Source: Streptomyces pyxinicus (lineage in GTDB: Bacteria > Actinomycetota > Actinomycetes > Streptomycetales > Streptomycetaceae). From it: DNA of 64,000 bases. The first letter of the stretch is position 1; each line of letters starts with the position of its first letter. The stretch is taken from assembly GCF_024753135.1 (NCBI RefSeq), contig NZ_JANUGP010000001.1, forward strand, positions 524,974 through 588,973, written 5' to 3'. The position numbers and the translations under genes are program-made. The notes below the pieces were generated by a model, which saw only the letters and a program-made list of their open reading frames with translations, was not told where the DNA came from and made no database searches. This document shows positions 1 to 7,589 of the stretch, piece after piece.

Positions 1-618
1 GTAGTCCCAGTAGGTGTAGGGGTGCTCGTACTTGAGGGGGCGGGGCACCACGTCGCTCAGCCCGGTCTCGCGCAGCGCGGCGAGGGCGGCGCGCTCGGCC
101 GGGGTGACATGGGTGGCGCCCTCGAAGGCGGCCGCGTCGAAGACGTCGTCGTCGGTCGGCGCCACGTTGTAGTCACCGAGGACGGCGAAGGGGCGGCTGC
201 CCTGCGCGTCCCCCAGCACGGCCGCCCGCAGCGCCTCGAACCACTGGAGCTTGTAGGCGTAGTGCGGGTGGCCGACCTCGCGGCCGTTGGGCACGTACAC
301 CGACCAGACCCGGACCGGGCCGCAGGTCGCCGAGAGGGCGCGCGGCTCGCTCAGACCGTCGTAGCCGGGGTCGCCGGGCAGGCCCTTGACCACGTCCTCG
401 ATGCCGACCCGGGAGAGTACCGCCACGCCGTTCCACCTGCCGGTGGCGTGGACTGCGGCCTCGTAGCCCAGCTCGCGCAGCGGCTCGACGGGGAACTGCT
501 CCTCGGCGACCTTGGCCTCCTGGAGACAGAGCACGTCGGTACCGCTGCTCTCCAGCCAGGCCAGCAGTCGGGGCAGGCGGGCGGTGATCGAGTTCACGTT
601 CCAGGTGGCGATGCGCAT
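1..618 (-). CDS. xth: Exodeoxyribonuclease III, C-terminus cut by window edge
   Basis: Exonuclease III of the exonuclease-endonuclease-phosphatase fold, which acts at abasic sites and 3' ends during base-excision repair. The protein begins MRIATWNVNSI, the family signature whose Asn binds the catalytic metal. It continues with LCLQEAK (catalytic Glu), VYVPNG and LGDYNVAP (Asp/Asn metal and active-site residues), and runs off the left edge after the YTYWDY motif near the end of the family. Start is the ATG at 618, which puts the conserved N-terminus at residue 1. About 206 of some 260 residues are present. It faces left; the next gene on the same strand starts upstream after a 68-base gap. Identification is by motif and is secure. 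Confidence 0.95.
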   Translation of the reverse strand, partial: MRIATWNVNSITARLPRLLAWLESSGTDVLCLQEAKVAEEQFPVEPLRELGYEAAVHATGRWNGVAVLSRVGIEDVVKGLPGDPGYDGLSEPRALSATCGPVRVWSVYVPNGREVGHPHYAYKLQWFEALRAAVLGDAQGSRPFAVLGDYNVAPTDDDVFDAAAFEGATHVTPAERAALAALRETGLSDVVPRPLKYEHPYTYWDY

Positions 619-686
619 GCCTCACAACCTACCCGGCGCCTGTGACAGCGGGCCGCGGACCGCCTGCCTCCCGGGAGGGACGGGCC

Positions 687-1331
687 TCAGACCTCGGCGG
701 AGGCGCCGGGGTCGAGCCGCTGGTGGTCGGTGCCGCCCAGCCGGCCGACGTGACCGTCGTAGATCGGCCGGGCGAGGTCGGTGAGCAGGGCGTCGTGGAC
801 GTCGTAGGCGCGCTGCGGCCGCACCTCCCGCACGTACTCGATCACCTCGGCGAGCTTGTTCCACGGGGCCATCACCGGCAGCAGCAGGGTCTCCACCGGC
901 CGGTCCGGGAGGGTGAGGGCGTCACCGGGGTGGAAGACCCGGCCGCCGTCGAGCAGGTAGCCGACGTTGGTGACGCGCGGGAGGTCCGGGTGGATCACCG
1001 CGTGCAGTTCGCCGTGGACCTGTACGTCGAAGCCGGCCGCCGTGAAGGTGTCGCCGTGGCCGACGGTGTGCACCCGGCCCGGGAAGGCCGCCGAGACCTG
1101 CTCGGCGACCGACCGCAGGGTCCACAGCTCGGCGGCCGGGTTCGCCTCCAGGGCGGTCCGCAGCCGGCCCTCGTCGAAGTGGTCCGGGTGCTCGTGGGTG
1201 ACGAGGACCGCGTCCGCGCCGACGGCCGCGTCCCGCTCGCTGAAGCCGCCGGGATCGATGACGAGTGTGCGCCCGTCCTTCTCCAGGCGGACGCAGGCGT
1301 GGGACTTCTTGGTGAGCTTCATGCCTCCCAT
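687..1331 (-). CDS. MBL-fold metal-dependent hydrolase (UlaG-like)
   Basis: A 214-residue metallo-beta-lactamase-fold protein. The metal-binding motif THEHPDHFD lies near residues 45-53, followed by a conserved His in VHGELHAVIHPDLP, an Asp in VFHPGDAL and a late His in DVHDAL. It is short and lacks extra domains, as in the UlaG-like group of small MBL hydrolases in actinobacteria, whose substrates are mostly unknown. Two in-frame ATGs (1331 and 1322) compete; a GGAGG sits too close to the second, so the first is given. It lies between exonuclease III and the pcaL-like fusion, all leftward, but nothing in the sequence shows a shared function. Confidence 0.85.
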   Translation of the reverse strand: MGGMKLTKKSHACVRLEKDGRTLVIDPGGFSERDAAVGADAVLVTHEHPDHFDEGRLRTALEANPAAELWTLRSVAEQVSAAFPGRVHTVGHGDTFTAAGFDVQVHGELHAVIHPDLPRVTNVGYLLDGGRVFHPGDALTLPDRPVETLLLPVMAPWNKLAEVIEYVREVRPQRAYDVHDALLTDLARPIYDGHVGRLGGTDHQRLDPGASAEV

Positions 1332-1356
1332 GGTGCCCCGCCGGGGTCGACGGGGA

Positions 1357-2646
1357 TCACTCGGCCGGCGTGGTCTCCGCGCGGATCACCTGCTGGGCCA
1401 CCCGGAACGCCCGGTTCGCCGCCGGCACCCCGCAGTACACGGCCGTCTGGAGCAGCACCTCGCGGATCTCCTCGGGGGTGAGGCCGTTGCGCAGCGCCGC
1501 CCGGGTGTGGAAGGCCAGTTCCTCCAGGTGGCCGCCCGCGACCAGCGCGGTCAGGGTGACGCAGCTGCGGGTACGGCGGTCCAGACCCGGCCGGCCCCAG
1601 ACCTCGCCCCAGGCGTACCGGGTGACGAGTTCCTGGAAGTCGCCGGAGAACTCGTCCGCGCCGGCCAGCGCCTGGTCGACGTGCGCGTCCCCCAGCACCT
1701 CCCGGCGGATCTTCAGCCCGGTCTGGTACGGGTCGGGCCGCGCCGCCCGCTCCTCGGGTACGGCGGCGGGGTCGATCTCGGCGAGCGGCGCGGCCCCCGG
1801 CGGCACGAGCGCGGCCGGGGCGGCCGGGGCGCCGGGCAGCACGGTCTGGCCGGTGTCGTAGGACGGCTGCCAGGCGGTGGCGAAGTGGTGCACGAGCAGG
1901 TCGGTGACGGCGGCGGGCTGCTCGACCGGCACCAGGTGGGAGGCGCCGGGGACGACGGCGAGCCGGGCGTCCGGGATACCCGCGACCAGGGTGCGGGCCT
2001 CGGCGGGGCCGGTGATCTGGTCGTCGGAACCGACCAGCACCAGGGTCGGCACCCCGACCCGGCCCAGCTCGGGCCGGACGTCGAAGGCGGCGAGAGCCTC
2101 GCAGGAGGCGATGTAGCAGCCGGGGTCCGTGGTGCGCACCATCTGTACGGCCCACTCGGTGATCGCCGGCTGCGAGGCGGCGAACCCGCCGGTGAACCAG
2201 CGTTCGGGCGCGCTGCGGGCGATCGGCTCCAGGCCGTTGCTGCGGACGATCACCCCGCGCTGGCGGAACTCGTCGGCGGTGCCGAACCGGGGCGAGGCAG
2301 CGACCAGCGCGAGGGAGGCGAGCCGGGCCGGGTGGCGCAGCGCCAGCTCGATACCGACCGCGCCGCCCAGGGCGCAGCCCGCGTACCCGAAGCGCTGGAC
2401 GCCGAGCGCGTCCAGGGTGGCCAGCAGGCGGGCGGTCACCTCGGCGACCGAACCGGCCGGATGGGCGGGGGCGCCGCCGTGCCCGGGCCAGTCGAACCGG
2501 AAGACCCGCCACTGTTCGGCCAGCTCGGGGACTTGGCGGTCCCACATGTGCCAGGTGGTGCCGAGGGACGGCCCCAGGATCAGGACAGGGGCGTCTTCCG
2601 GCCCGTCAAAGCGGTATTGCAGGGTGTTCGGTGGTGTCTCGCTCAC
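1357..2646 (-). CDS. pcaL: 3-oxoadipate enol-lactonase / 4-carboxymuconolactone decarboxylase fusion
   Basis: A 429-residue fusion of two beta-ketoadipate pathway enzymes. Residues 1-260 are an alpha/beta hydrolase of the PcaD type, with the oxyanion segment GPSLGT, acid VGSDDQITGP and histidine PGASHLVPVEQP. Residues about 310-425 are a carboxymuconolactone decarboxylase domain (GLKIRREVLG, ALRNGLTPEEIREVL). The family converts carboxymuconolactone through the enol-lactone to 3-oxoadipate in protocatechuate breakdown. Odd point: the nucleophile elbow reads GCALGG at residues 90-95, with Ala92 where the family has Ser. Start is a GTG with GAGAGGG upstream. No other pca genes lie nearby, so either the pathway is split or this copy has another role. 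Confidence 0.88.
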   Translation of the reverse strand: MSETPPNTLQYRFDGPEDAPVLILGPSLGTTWHMWDRQVPELAEQWRVFRFDWPGHGGAPAHPAGSVAEVTARLLATLDALGVQRFGYAGCALGGAVGIELALRHPARLASLALVAASPRFGTADEFRQRGVIVRSNGLEPIARSAPERWFTGGFAASQPAITEWAVQMVRTTDPGCYIASCEALAAFDVRPELGRVGVPTLVLVGSDDQITGPAEARTLVAGIPDARLAVVPGASHLVPVEQPAAVTDLLVHHFATAWQPSYDTGQTVLPGAPAAPAALVPPGAAPLAEIDPAAVPEERAARPDPYQTGLKIRREVLGDAHVDQALAGADEFSGDFQELVTRYAWGEVWGRPGLDRRTRSCVTLTALVAGGHLEELAFHTRAALRNGLTPEEIREVLLQTAVYCGVPAANRAFRVAQQVIRAETTPAE

Positions 2647-2939
2647 CCGTCAGACCCTCTCATCTCTCACCGGCGGCCCGGCAACGGGTGACCGGCGGGC
2701 CCCGTCCCTGAGCGCGGCGCTCATAGTACGCCCGGGTCCGCAACGGCCGCGGTCACCGTGCGTACGGCCTCGTGCGGGTCGTAGGTGGCCGCCGAGGAGT
2801 GCTCGTGCCGGGAGGGAAGCACGCGTCCTGGGTAGCCTGGGCAGGGGTCGGGCAGGCCGGCCCGCGCCCGGCCGAGTCCGCGGTCGCCTGGCCACACCGC
2901 TCCCCGTGCGCGGTCGCTGAAGCGAGTGAAGGGACGGCC

Positions 2940-3164
2940 ATGGAATACGCAGTGCGTGCCGAGTACACGGAGGATGCCTCACCGCATCCGGACCGTACGC
3001 GCGTCGAGGCCTGGCACATGACGAGAGCGGGCGAAGCCCGGGCGCTGTGCGGCCGTGAGCTCGACCCCGCCTCCGAGACCCGGCCTGCCGAGGCGTGGGG
3101 CACCCCTGAAGCCGAGCCCTTCTGCCGCGGTTGCGGGGCGCAGTACCTGCGGCAGGGCTTCTGA
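2940..3164 (+). CDS. Small conserved Cys-containing protein of unknown function
   Basis: A 74-residue acidic protein starting MEYAVRAEYTED at an ATG preceded by GAAGGGA. The C-terminal half holds one cysteine in ALCGRELDP and a CRGCGAQY pair, spaced so that a small zinc-ribbon-like site is possible. The style (short, Glu/Ala-rich, terminal C-x2-C) matches small conserved Streptomyces hypotheticals. A longer reading from 2772 is possible, but the ribosome site and the typical composition begin at this ATG. It stands alone between leftward genes and has no clear operon partner. Function unknown. Confidence 0.6.
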   Translation: MEYAVRAEYTEDASPHPDRTRVEAWHMTRAGEARALCGRELDPASETRPAEAWGTPEAEPFCRGCGAQYLRQGF

Positions 3165-3353
3165 CAGCGGACTTCGGCCGATTGCTCCCGTCGACGTCCG
3201 CGCTCGGGTCCGGGCCGGCCGGCGTCCGTCATCCTGCCCATTTCGCCATGGCTGAGCAGTGGACCATGAGAACGGCGATGGCCCCGTGCCTCGCGCGGTC
3301 CGACATCGCTGGGGAACGTGGCGGTGTCTGTTCCCCCGGCGTGGCCGACGACG

Positions 3354-4200
3354 TCACTTGACGCGACCGGCAGCCGCCTCCATCAGCCGGCGACGCGCGA
3401 CCCGAAGCGCGAAGTGCCGGTCGGAGCGGGGTGCCGGTTCGGCGTACCAGGGCAGCGCACGACGGCGCCACTTCGCCGGGGGCAGGCTCGTGGGCAGCTC
3501 GGGGAGAGGCAGGTGCCAGTGTCCGAGCCGGAGTTCACCACGCCACGTCCCCGCCGCCAGCTCGGTCACGGGCACGCGTACGGCGAAACTCCCGGCGTCA
3601 CCGGCCACTTGGCGGGCGGGGAAGGCAACGGCCGTGCCCTCGTCGTCCGTGAGGACGACCTTCAGCTCGCCGTCAGGGTGGTCGGCCAGCGCGCACCGGC
3701 CGGCGACCTCCAGCTCGGTCGGCGCGTCCGCGGCCCATCGGGCGGTGATGTCGAGGCCCAGGTGGGGCTGGACCTCGTGCTTGACCTCACCCAGGTCGAG
3801 GGTGAAGTTGCCGTGCGGTTTGGTGGTGTAGAGGGTGACTGCCCGGAGCGCCGGTCCTTCGGCGACGACTCGGGTGCTCGCCTTCCCCGAGACGTCGTCC
3901 GTCCGCCTGCTGCCGATCCGGACCTCCTTCGAGAGTCCCTGGGCGCCGATCGCGAGCGAGATGTCCCAGAGCCCGTCGCCGAGGGGGCGGCCGTCGGCAG
4001 CGGTGGCGATGTCCACGGCTGCCTCGAACCCGGCCAGCTCGTACGAGAAGCGTCCCTGATCGTCGTCGGTACCGAGGCCGGGGGTGGCTGTGTGCGTGAC
4101 CGGCAGACGGTGTTCGACGCCGCTGTCGCGGTCCCGCATGATCAGTTCGGTGCTGACACTTCGCGTCTCCACGCGGTGCAGGTACCCGTGGCCCGCCAGG
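3354..4200 (-). pseudogene. 3' remnant of a cell-wall glycosyltransferase/TagF-type transferase
   Basis: About 280 codons that read as the C-terminal beta-sandwich region found at the end of long Streptomyces glycosyltransferase/glycerophosphotransferase proteins: segments such as GRFSYELAGFEAAVDI, GLWDISLAIGAQG and the closing LPPAKWRRRALPWYAEPA. No catalytic glycosyltransferase domain is present upstream. The frame stays open for about 44 further codons into the opposite-strand toxin remnant, where it loses family character. I place the break near 4200, where the HINT segment on the plus strand starts. This is therefore a truncated gene end. The exact transferase family is a judgement from pattern alone. 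Confidence 0.5.
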
Positions 4201-4656
4201 TGGTCACCGCGACCGACGGCCACCCGTTCTGGGTCCCCGCCCTGCACGCCTGGCTCCGGGCGACAGACCTCCAGCCGGGCAACTGGCTGCGCACCAGCGC
4301 CGGCACCCGGGTACAGATCACGGCGGTCCACCGCTGGACGGCATCATCGGCGACGGTGCACGACCTGACGGTTCGTAAACTGCACACGTATTATGTGCTG
4401 GCAGGTGTCACACAGATCCTGGTGCACAACACGTCGCCCGTTTGCAATATCAACGTGAGTCGCGATGCGCGGCAACCCGCGGGTGCCCGGCAAGGACCGG
4501 GATGAGTACCCGCCAGCGATGTTCCAAGAAGGTGGAAACGGCGCCAGCGTGCGGCCCATCACTCCTGGGGATAATCGAGGCGCAGGCTCCGCAATAGGAA
4601 ACCAGTGCAGTGGCCTCCCTGACGGGACCAAGGTGCGAATAGTGGTGTGTGATTGA
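4200..4656 (+). pseudogene. Polymorphic toxin C-terminus: HINT domain plus frameshifted NucA/NucB nuclease
   Basis: The plus strand encodes the end of a pre-toxin HINT (intein-like) domain: TATDGHPFW, LHTYYVLAG and ILVHN, the usual self-cleaving segment ahead of a toxin tip. It runs into INVSRDAR, then hits a stop at 4503-4505. The toxin continues in another frame from about 4465: KDRDEYPPAMFQEGG, SVRPI and DNRGAGS, the DNase NucA/NucB signature. Compared with the usual HINT-NucA/B junction, roughly ten residues seem missing and the frame is shifted, so the fusion cannot be read through. The N-terminal delivery part is also absent. A remnant, not a working toxin, unless the short ATG-4465 frame is expressed on its own. 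Confidence 0.7.
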
Positions 4657-5285
4657 TGGGTAGTCGATTGGACAAGCTGATCTCGCTTGCGGGGCCAGCA
4701 CTCGCAGCTCAAGACGCGAACGAGCCATTCAAGGCTGAAGGTCGCATCGGGAGCGAGCTCAACTCTCTACTGGGGCGCGTTAACGGCTTCTACGCCTTTG
4801 AGTCGGCACTGCATGTGTTCCCTGCGAGTTCGACGGAAAACAGCACCGACCTGCAGATCTGGAACGCTTCGGGGTTCTGGCGGGACGCTTATGACGACAT
4901 GGCGGAGGGGTACCTATTCTTCGCTGAAGATATCTTCGGTGGTCAGTTCGCCATCAAGGAAGAAGTGATTTACTCATTCGACCCGGAAACTGGAGAGAGC
5001 TCGCCCGTTGCGGAGAGCTTGGAGGGTTGGTCAGATGCAGTTCTCGGCGACTACGAGTTTCTGACTGGATTTCCCGTAGCGCATGAGTGGCAAAGCCTGA
5101 ACGGTGCGATCAAGGATGGGACTCGACTCATCCCGAAGCGCCCATTCGTGTTGGGTGGAGAATTCTCCACCAGAAATCTTTACGCGCTCGATTCCATGAA
5201 GGCAATGCGCCTTCGGGGAGATTTGGCGGTGCAGCTCCGAGACCTCCCGGATGGGGCGACCGTGAAATTCAAGATCATTGATTGA
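4656..5285 (+). CDS. SMI1/KNR4 (SUKH) family immunity protein
   Basis: A 209-residue protein with SUKH-fold character: LNSLLGRVNGFYAFESALHVFP near the start, then GYLFFAEDIFGGQFAI and YSFDPETGESSPVAESLEGW, the usual order in SMI1/KNR4 proteins that protect against polymorphic toxins. Its ATG (4656) shares the A of the toxin stop codon at 4654-4656, and no ribosome site is visible, so translation was probably coupled to the toxin. That position and the family make it the cognate immunity gene of the NucA/NucB toxin; the toxin is broken, so this is now an orphan. Base composition is clearly more AT-rich than the flanks, suggesting transfer. A terminator follows at 5364. Confidence 0.8.
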   Translation: MGSRLDKLISLAGPALAAQDANEPFKAEGRIGSELNSLLGRVNGFYAFESALHVFPASSTENSTDLQIWNASGFWRDAYDDMAEGYLFFAEDIFGGQFAIKEEVIYSFDPETGESSPVAESLEGWSDAVLGDYEFLTGFPVAHEWQSLNGAIKDGTRLIPKRPFVLGGEFSTRNLYALDSMKAMRLRGDLAVQLRDLPDGATVKFKIID

Positions 5286-5363
5286 TTCCCTTGGCTGAAT
5301 TACAGTCAGGGCGGAACTTCAACGCTCAGTGAGCACCAACAGGCCGTTGACGGCCAGCGTGAT

Positions 5364-5401
5364 GATGCCCCGCCGGATGGTTCCTGGTGGGGCATCTTTT
5401 T
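5364..5401 (+). terminator. Rho-independent terminator after the immunity gene
   Basis: GATGCCCC at 5364-5371 pairs with GGGGCATC at 5389-5396; the stem can extend to 11 pairs with one G-U. It is followed directly by TTTTTG. A run of T after a GC stem is rare in this genome and makes this a convincing terminator for the SUKH gene. Confidence 0.85.
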
Positions 5402-5513
5402 GTCTTGGCGGCAGCAGTTGACGGTAATATCAGCGGACGGGTGCTGCACAGAGTGGCGGGTCGCCGTCGGGCTCGGTGGCGACCGCGACGCCCATACGAG
5501 AGGAAGGCTGGCC

Positions 5514-5636
5514 GTGGCCCGCACCGAGTACTACGAGGAGCCGAACGCCGCCAAGCCGGAAAGCATGGCCATCGTCGCCTCCACCGTCGTCGCAGACGAC
5601 GACCACGGCCGCATTCTGAGATTCTTCGGCAGATGA
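5514..5636 (+). pseudogene. 5' fragment of a NUDIX hydrolase gene
   Basis: A GTG preceded by AGGAAGG opens a frame reading ARTEYYEEPNAAKPESM, then VASTVVADDDHGRIL, closely like the first 40 residues of Streptomyces NUDIX hydrolases (ARTEYYxDPNAPKxNS, then AVVTDDxGRILL). After GRIL the text leaves the family (RFFGR) and stops at 5636, well before the Nudix box. The gene has been cut about one third of the way in, and the rest is not found in this window. It marks another breakpoint of the toxin/immunity region. Confidence 0.6.
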
Positions 5637-5666
5637 CATCTTCGATACCCTATGAGGAACCATTCG

Positions 5667-6059
5667 ATGACCGAAAATCGGAAGTTGTCAGATTTCCGGC
5701 AGTGGACCCTCGCCGTGCTGAGGCTGCTCGGCTCGGATCCCGGAAGGCAAGTGGAGTACTTGCGGACGTCAGGCGTGGGACCAGATGAAGTATTGCTTCA
5801 ATTGGACGATGTGCTGCACGCGGCTCGCGCCAGACTAGCTGACGGTTCACTGAATAACGAGGACTACCTCCTGCTTCAGGCGGTTAATGAGAGTGTCGAT
5901 TCCGTAAGTGCGAGGCCTGAGGCCATCTGGACCGAGGACGCCCTCGAAGGGGCCGCTGCATGGGAAGAGGTGCGAATGGCGTCGCGGGCGGCAAAGTCAA
6001 GTCTAGAGCGATCCTGGAGTCAGGAAGCAGGCGATCGGCACGGGAATGCAGAACAATGA
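5667..6059 (+). CDS. Small acidic protein, possible second immunity protein
   Basis: A 130-residue protein rich in Leu, Glu and Asp: MTENRKLSDFRQWTLAVLRLLGSDPGRQVEYLRTSG, then VLLQLDDVLHAARA and IWTEDALEGAAAWEEVRMASRAA. No domain was recognised with certainty. The arrangement (a DPxxQVxYLR motif, then a LxLxxDDV motif, about 130 residues, helical) resembles small proteins often found beside polymorphic toxin genes in Streptomyces, so immunity is a reasonable guess. The ATG at 5667 has GAGGA eight bases upstream and is preferred over the ATG at 5652. Composition is AT-rich like the preceding immunity gene. A terminator follows. Confidence 0.6.
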   Translation: MTENRKLSDFRQWTLAVLRLLGSDPGRQVEYLRTSGVGPDEVLLQLDDVLHAARARLADGSLNNEDYLLLQAVNESVDSVSARPEAIWTEDALEGAAAWEEVRMASRAAKSSLERSWSQEAGDRHGNAEQ

Positions 6060-6131
6060 TTGGTGGCGAACAGAATTCGCTTTCGATTTTCTCAGTGTAG
6101 GACCTTCCTGGGCGCTCGCTGAAGTCAGCGT

Positions 6132-6165
6132 GAGAGCCCCGCGATGTGAAATCGGCGGGGCTCTC
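6132..6165. terminator. Strong hairpin, likely bidirectional terminator
   Basis: GAGAGCCCCGC at 6132-6142 is perfectly complementary to GCGGGGCTCTC at 6155-6165 with a 12-base loop in which GAT and ATC can also pair. It lies between the rightward small gene ending at 6059 and the leftward xdhC-like gene ending at 6189, so it can serve both. Confidence 0.75.
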
Positions 6166-6188
6166 GTGCCGTTCGACAGTAGACCCCC

Positions 6189-7313
6189 TCACCGATGAAT
6201 CGGCAACGCCGTCATCTCCGTCAACCGCCGCCCCGTCCCGCCCCACCGCAGCGCGATGATCTCCGCCATGATGGCGACCGCCGTCTCCTCGGGGGTGCGG
6301 GCGCCGAGGTCGAGGCCGATGGGGGAGGAGAGGCGGGAGAGTTCGGGGGCGGTGAGGCCGGCTTCGCGGAGGCGGCGCAGGCGGTCCTCGTGGGTGCGGC
6401 GGCTGCCCATCGCGCCGATGTAGCGGGCGGGGGTGCGCAGGGCCCGCTGGAGGAGGGGCACGTCGAACTTGGGGTCGTGGGTGAGGACGCAGATGACGGT
6501 GTTGGCGTCCACCTCGGTCCCTTCGAGGTAGCGGTGCGGCCAGTCCACGACCAGTTCGTCGGCGTCCGGGAAGCGGCGGCGGGTGGCGAAGACGGGGCGG
6601 GCGTCGCAGACGGTGACGTGGTAGCCGAGGAACTTGCCGGTCCGGGCGACCGCGGCGGCGAAGTCGATGGCCCCGAACACCAGCATCCGGGGCGGCGGCG
6701 CGAAGGACTCCACGAACACGGAGACGTCGTCGCGCCGCTCCTCCCCCGCCCGGCCGACCCGGACCACGTCGGTGCCGCCCTGCGCGAGCAGTCCCTGGGC
6801 GCGCTCGGTGACGGCCGTGTCCAGGCCGGCGTCGCCGAGTGTGCCCTCGGTGCCGGACGGGGTGACGATCAGCCGGCCGGAGGGCGCGGCCGTCGGCTCC
6901 GGTTCCGCGCCGCCGCCCTCGGCGGGCAGCAGTGAGGCCACGGCTACCGGGCGGCCCGCGCGGATCGCGTCCAGCACCCCCGCGAGCCCGGGGAAGCGGC
7001 CCGCGCCCGCCGGCCGTACCAGGATCTCGATGATGCCGCCGCAGGTCAGGCCCACCGCGAGGGCGTCGTCGTCGCTCACGCCGTAGGTGACGAGCGCGCT
7101 CTCGCCGCTCGCCAGGACCTCGCGGGCCAGCTCGTACACCGCGCCCTCGACGCAGCCGCCCGAGACGCTGCCGATCACCTCGCCGTCCTCGGCGACCGCG
7201 AGCGAGGAGCCGGGGCGGCGCGGGGCCGACTTCCAGGTCCGTACGACGGTCGCCACGGCGAAGCGCCGGCCCGCCGCCTCCCAGGAGGTGAGGCCCTCCA
7301 CGATGTCCCGCAT
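6189..7313 (-). CDS. XdhC/CoxI family molybdoenzyme maturation protein
   Basis: A 374-residue XdhC-family protein. These cytosolic factors bind molybdenum cofactor and help insert the sulfurated form into xanthine dehydrogenase-family enzymes. The N-terminal XdhC/CoxI domain shows VVRTWKSAPRRPGSSLAV, IGSVSGGCVEGAVY and GLTCGGIIEILV, with conserved Cys in GGCVE and TCGG. The C-terminal half is the Rossmann-type XdhC domain: CVLTHDPKFDVPLL, YIGAMGSRRTHEDR, IGLDLGARTPEETA. AAGGAGG lies seven bases before the ATG. It is divergent from coxMSL across a 276-base promoter region, which suggests it serves the CO dehydrogenase. A second, shorter XdhC protein lies inside the cox operon. Confidence 0.9.
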   Translation of the reverse strand: MRDIVEGLTSWEAAGRRFAVATVVRTWKSAPRRPGSSLAVAEDGEVIGSVSGGCVEGAVYELAREVLASGESALVTYGVSDDDALAVGLTCGGIIEILVRPAGAGRFPGLAGVLDAIRAGRPVAVASLLPAEGGGAEPEPTAAPSGRLIVTPSGTEGTLGDAGLDTAVTERAQGLLAQGGTDVVRVGRAGEERRDDVSVFVESFAPPPRMLVFGAIDFAAAVARTGKFLGYHVTVCDARPVFATRRRFPDADELVVDWPHRYLEGTEVDANTVICVLTHDPKFDVPLLQRALRTPARYIGAMGSRRTHEDRLRRLREAGLTAPELSRLSSPIGLDLGARTPEETAVAIMAEIIALRWGGTGRRLTEMTALPIHR

Positions 7314-7421
7314 GCGTGTGCCTCCTTCGGCGGCGCCCAGTCCCCGGTCGGCCCGCCTTCCCCTGTACCCCGTCCGCCGCCCGGATCATGCGGATGGCCT
7401 CCGTCGCGTGTCAACGGCGGA

Positions 7422-7494
7422 TTAAGGGTTCGCTTAGGTCTGGCCGCGACGCGCCGCGGGGTGACTTAAGCGATCGGTTAAGCAGGCGTTGACA
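7422..7494. promoter_or_regulatory. TTAAG/CTTAA palindromes and -35-like box upstream of coxM
   Basis: In the gap between the xdhC-like gene and coxM, CTTAAGCGATCGGTTAAG at 7465-7482 is an 18-base palindrome with a single mismatched pair. TTAAG at 7422 and CTTAG at 7433 form a weaker second copy. A TTGACA box follows at 7489-7494, but no good -10 lies at 17 bases. AT-rich symmetric elements are conspicuous in this GC-rich DNA and are likely an operator for the cox promoter, perhaps for the LysR protein encoded at the end of the cluster. Confidence 0.5.
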
Positions 7495-7589
7495 CCCCCG
7501 CTCGGGCGGAGGCCCACTGATCTCTGGACAACGGCGCCCGAGGCGTCCGGCCGCGCGCTCCGCGCGCCGGGCGGGACAGGGAGTGCGAC

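Noticed and set aside
3318..4505. A 395-residue plus-strand gene ending in the HINT domain
   Set aside because: Only the last 100 residues have family character; the first part is the shadow of the transferase tail on the other strand.
5400..5513. A longer NUDIX-like protein starting at 5400
   Set aside because: The text before the GTG at 5514 has no family similarity and the ribosome site AGGAAGG fits the GTG.
7489..7523. A full -35/-10 promoter for coxM
   Set aside because: TTGACA is present, but no acceptable -10 lies 16-18 bases downstream; only the operator-like palindrome is reported.
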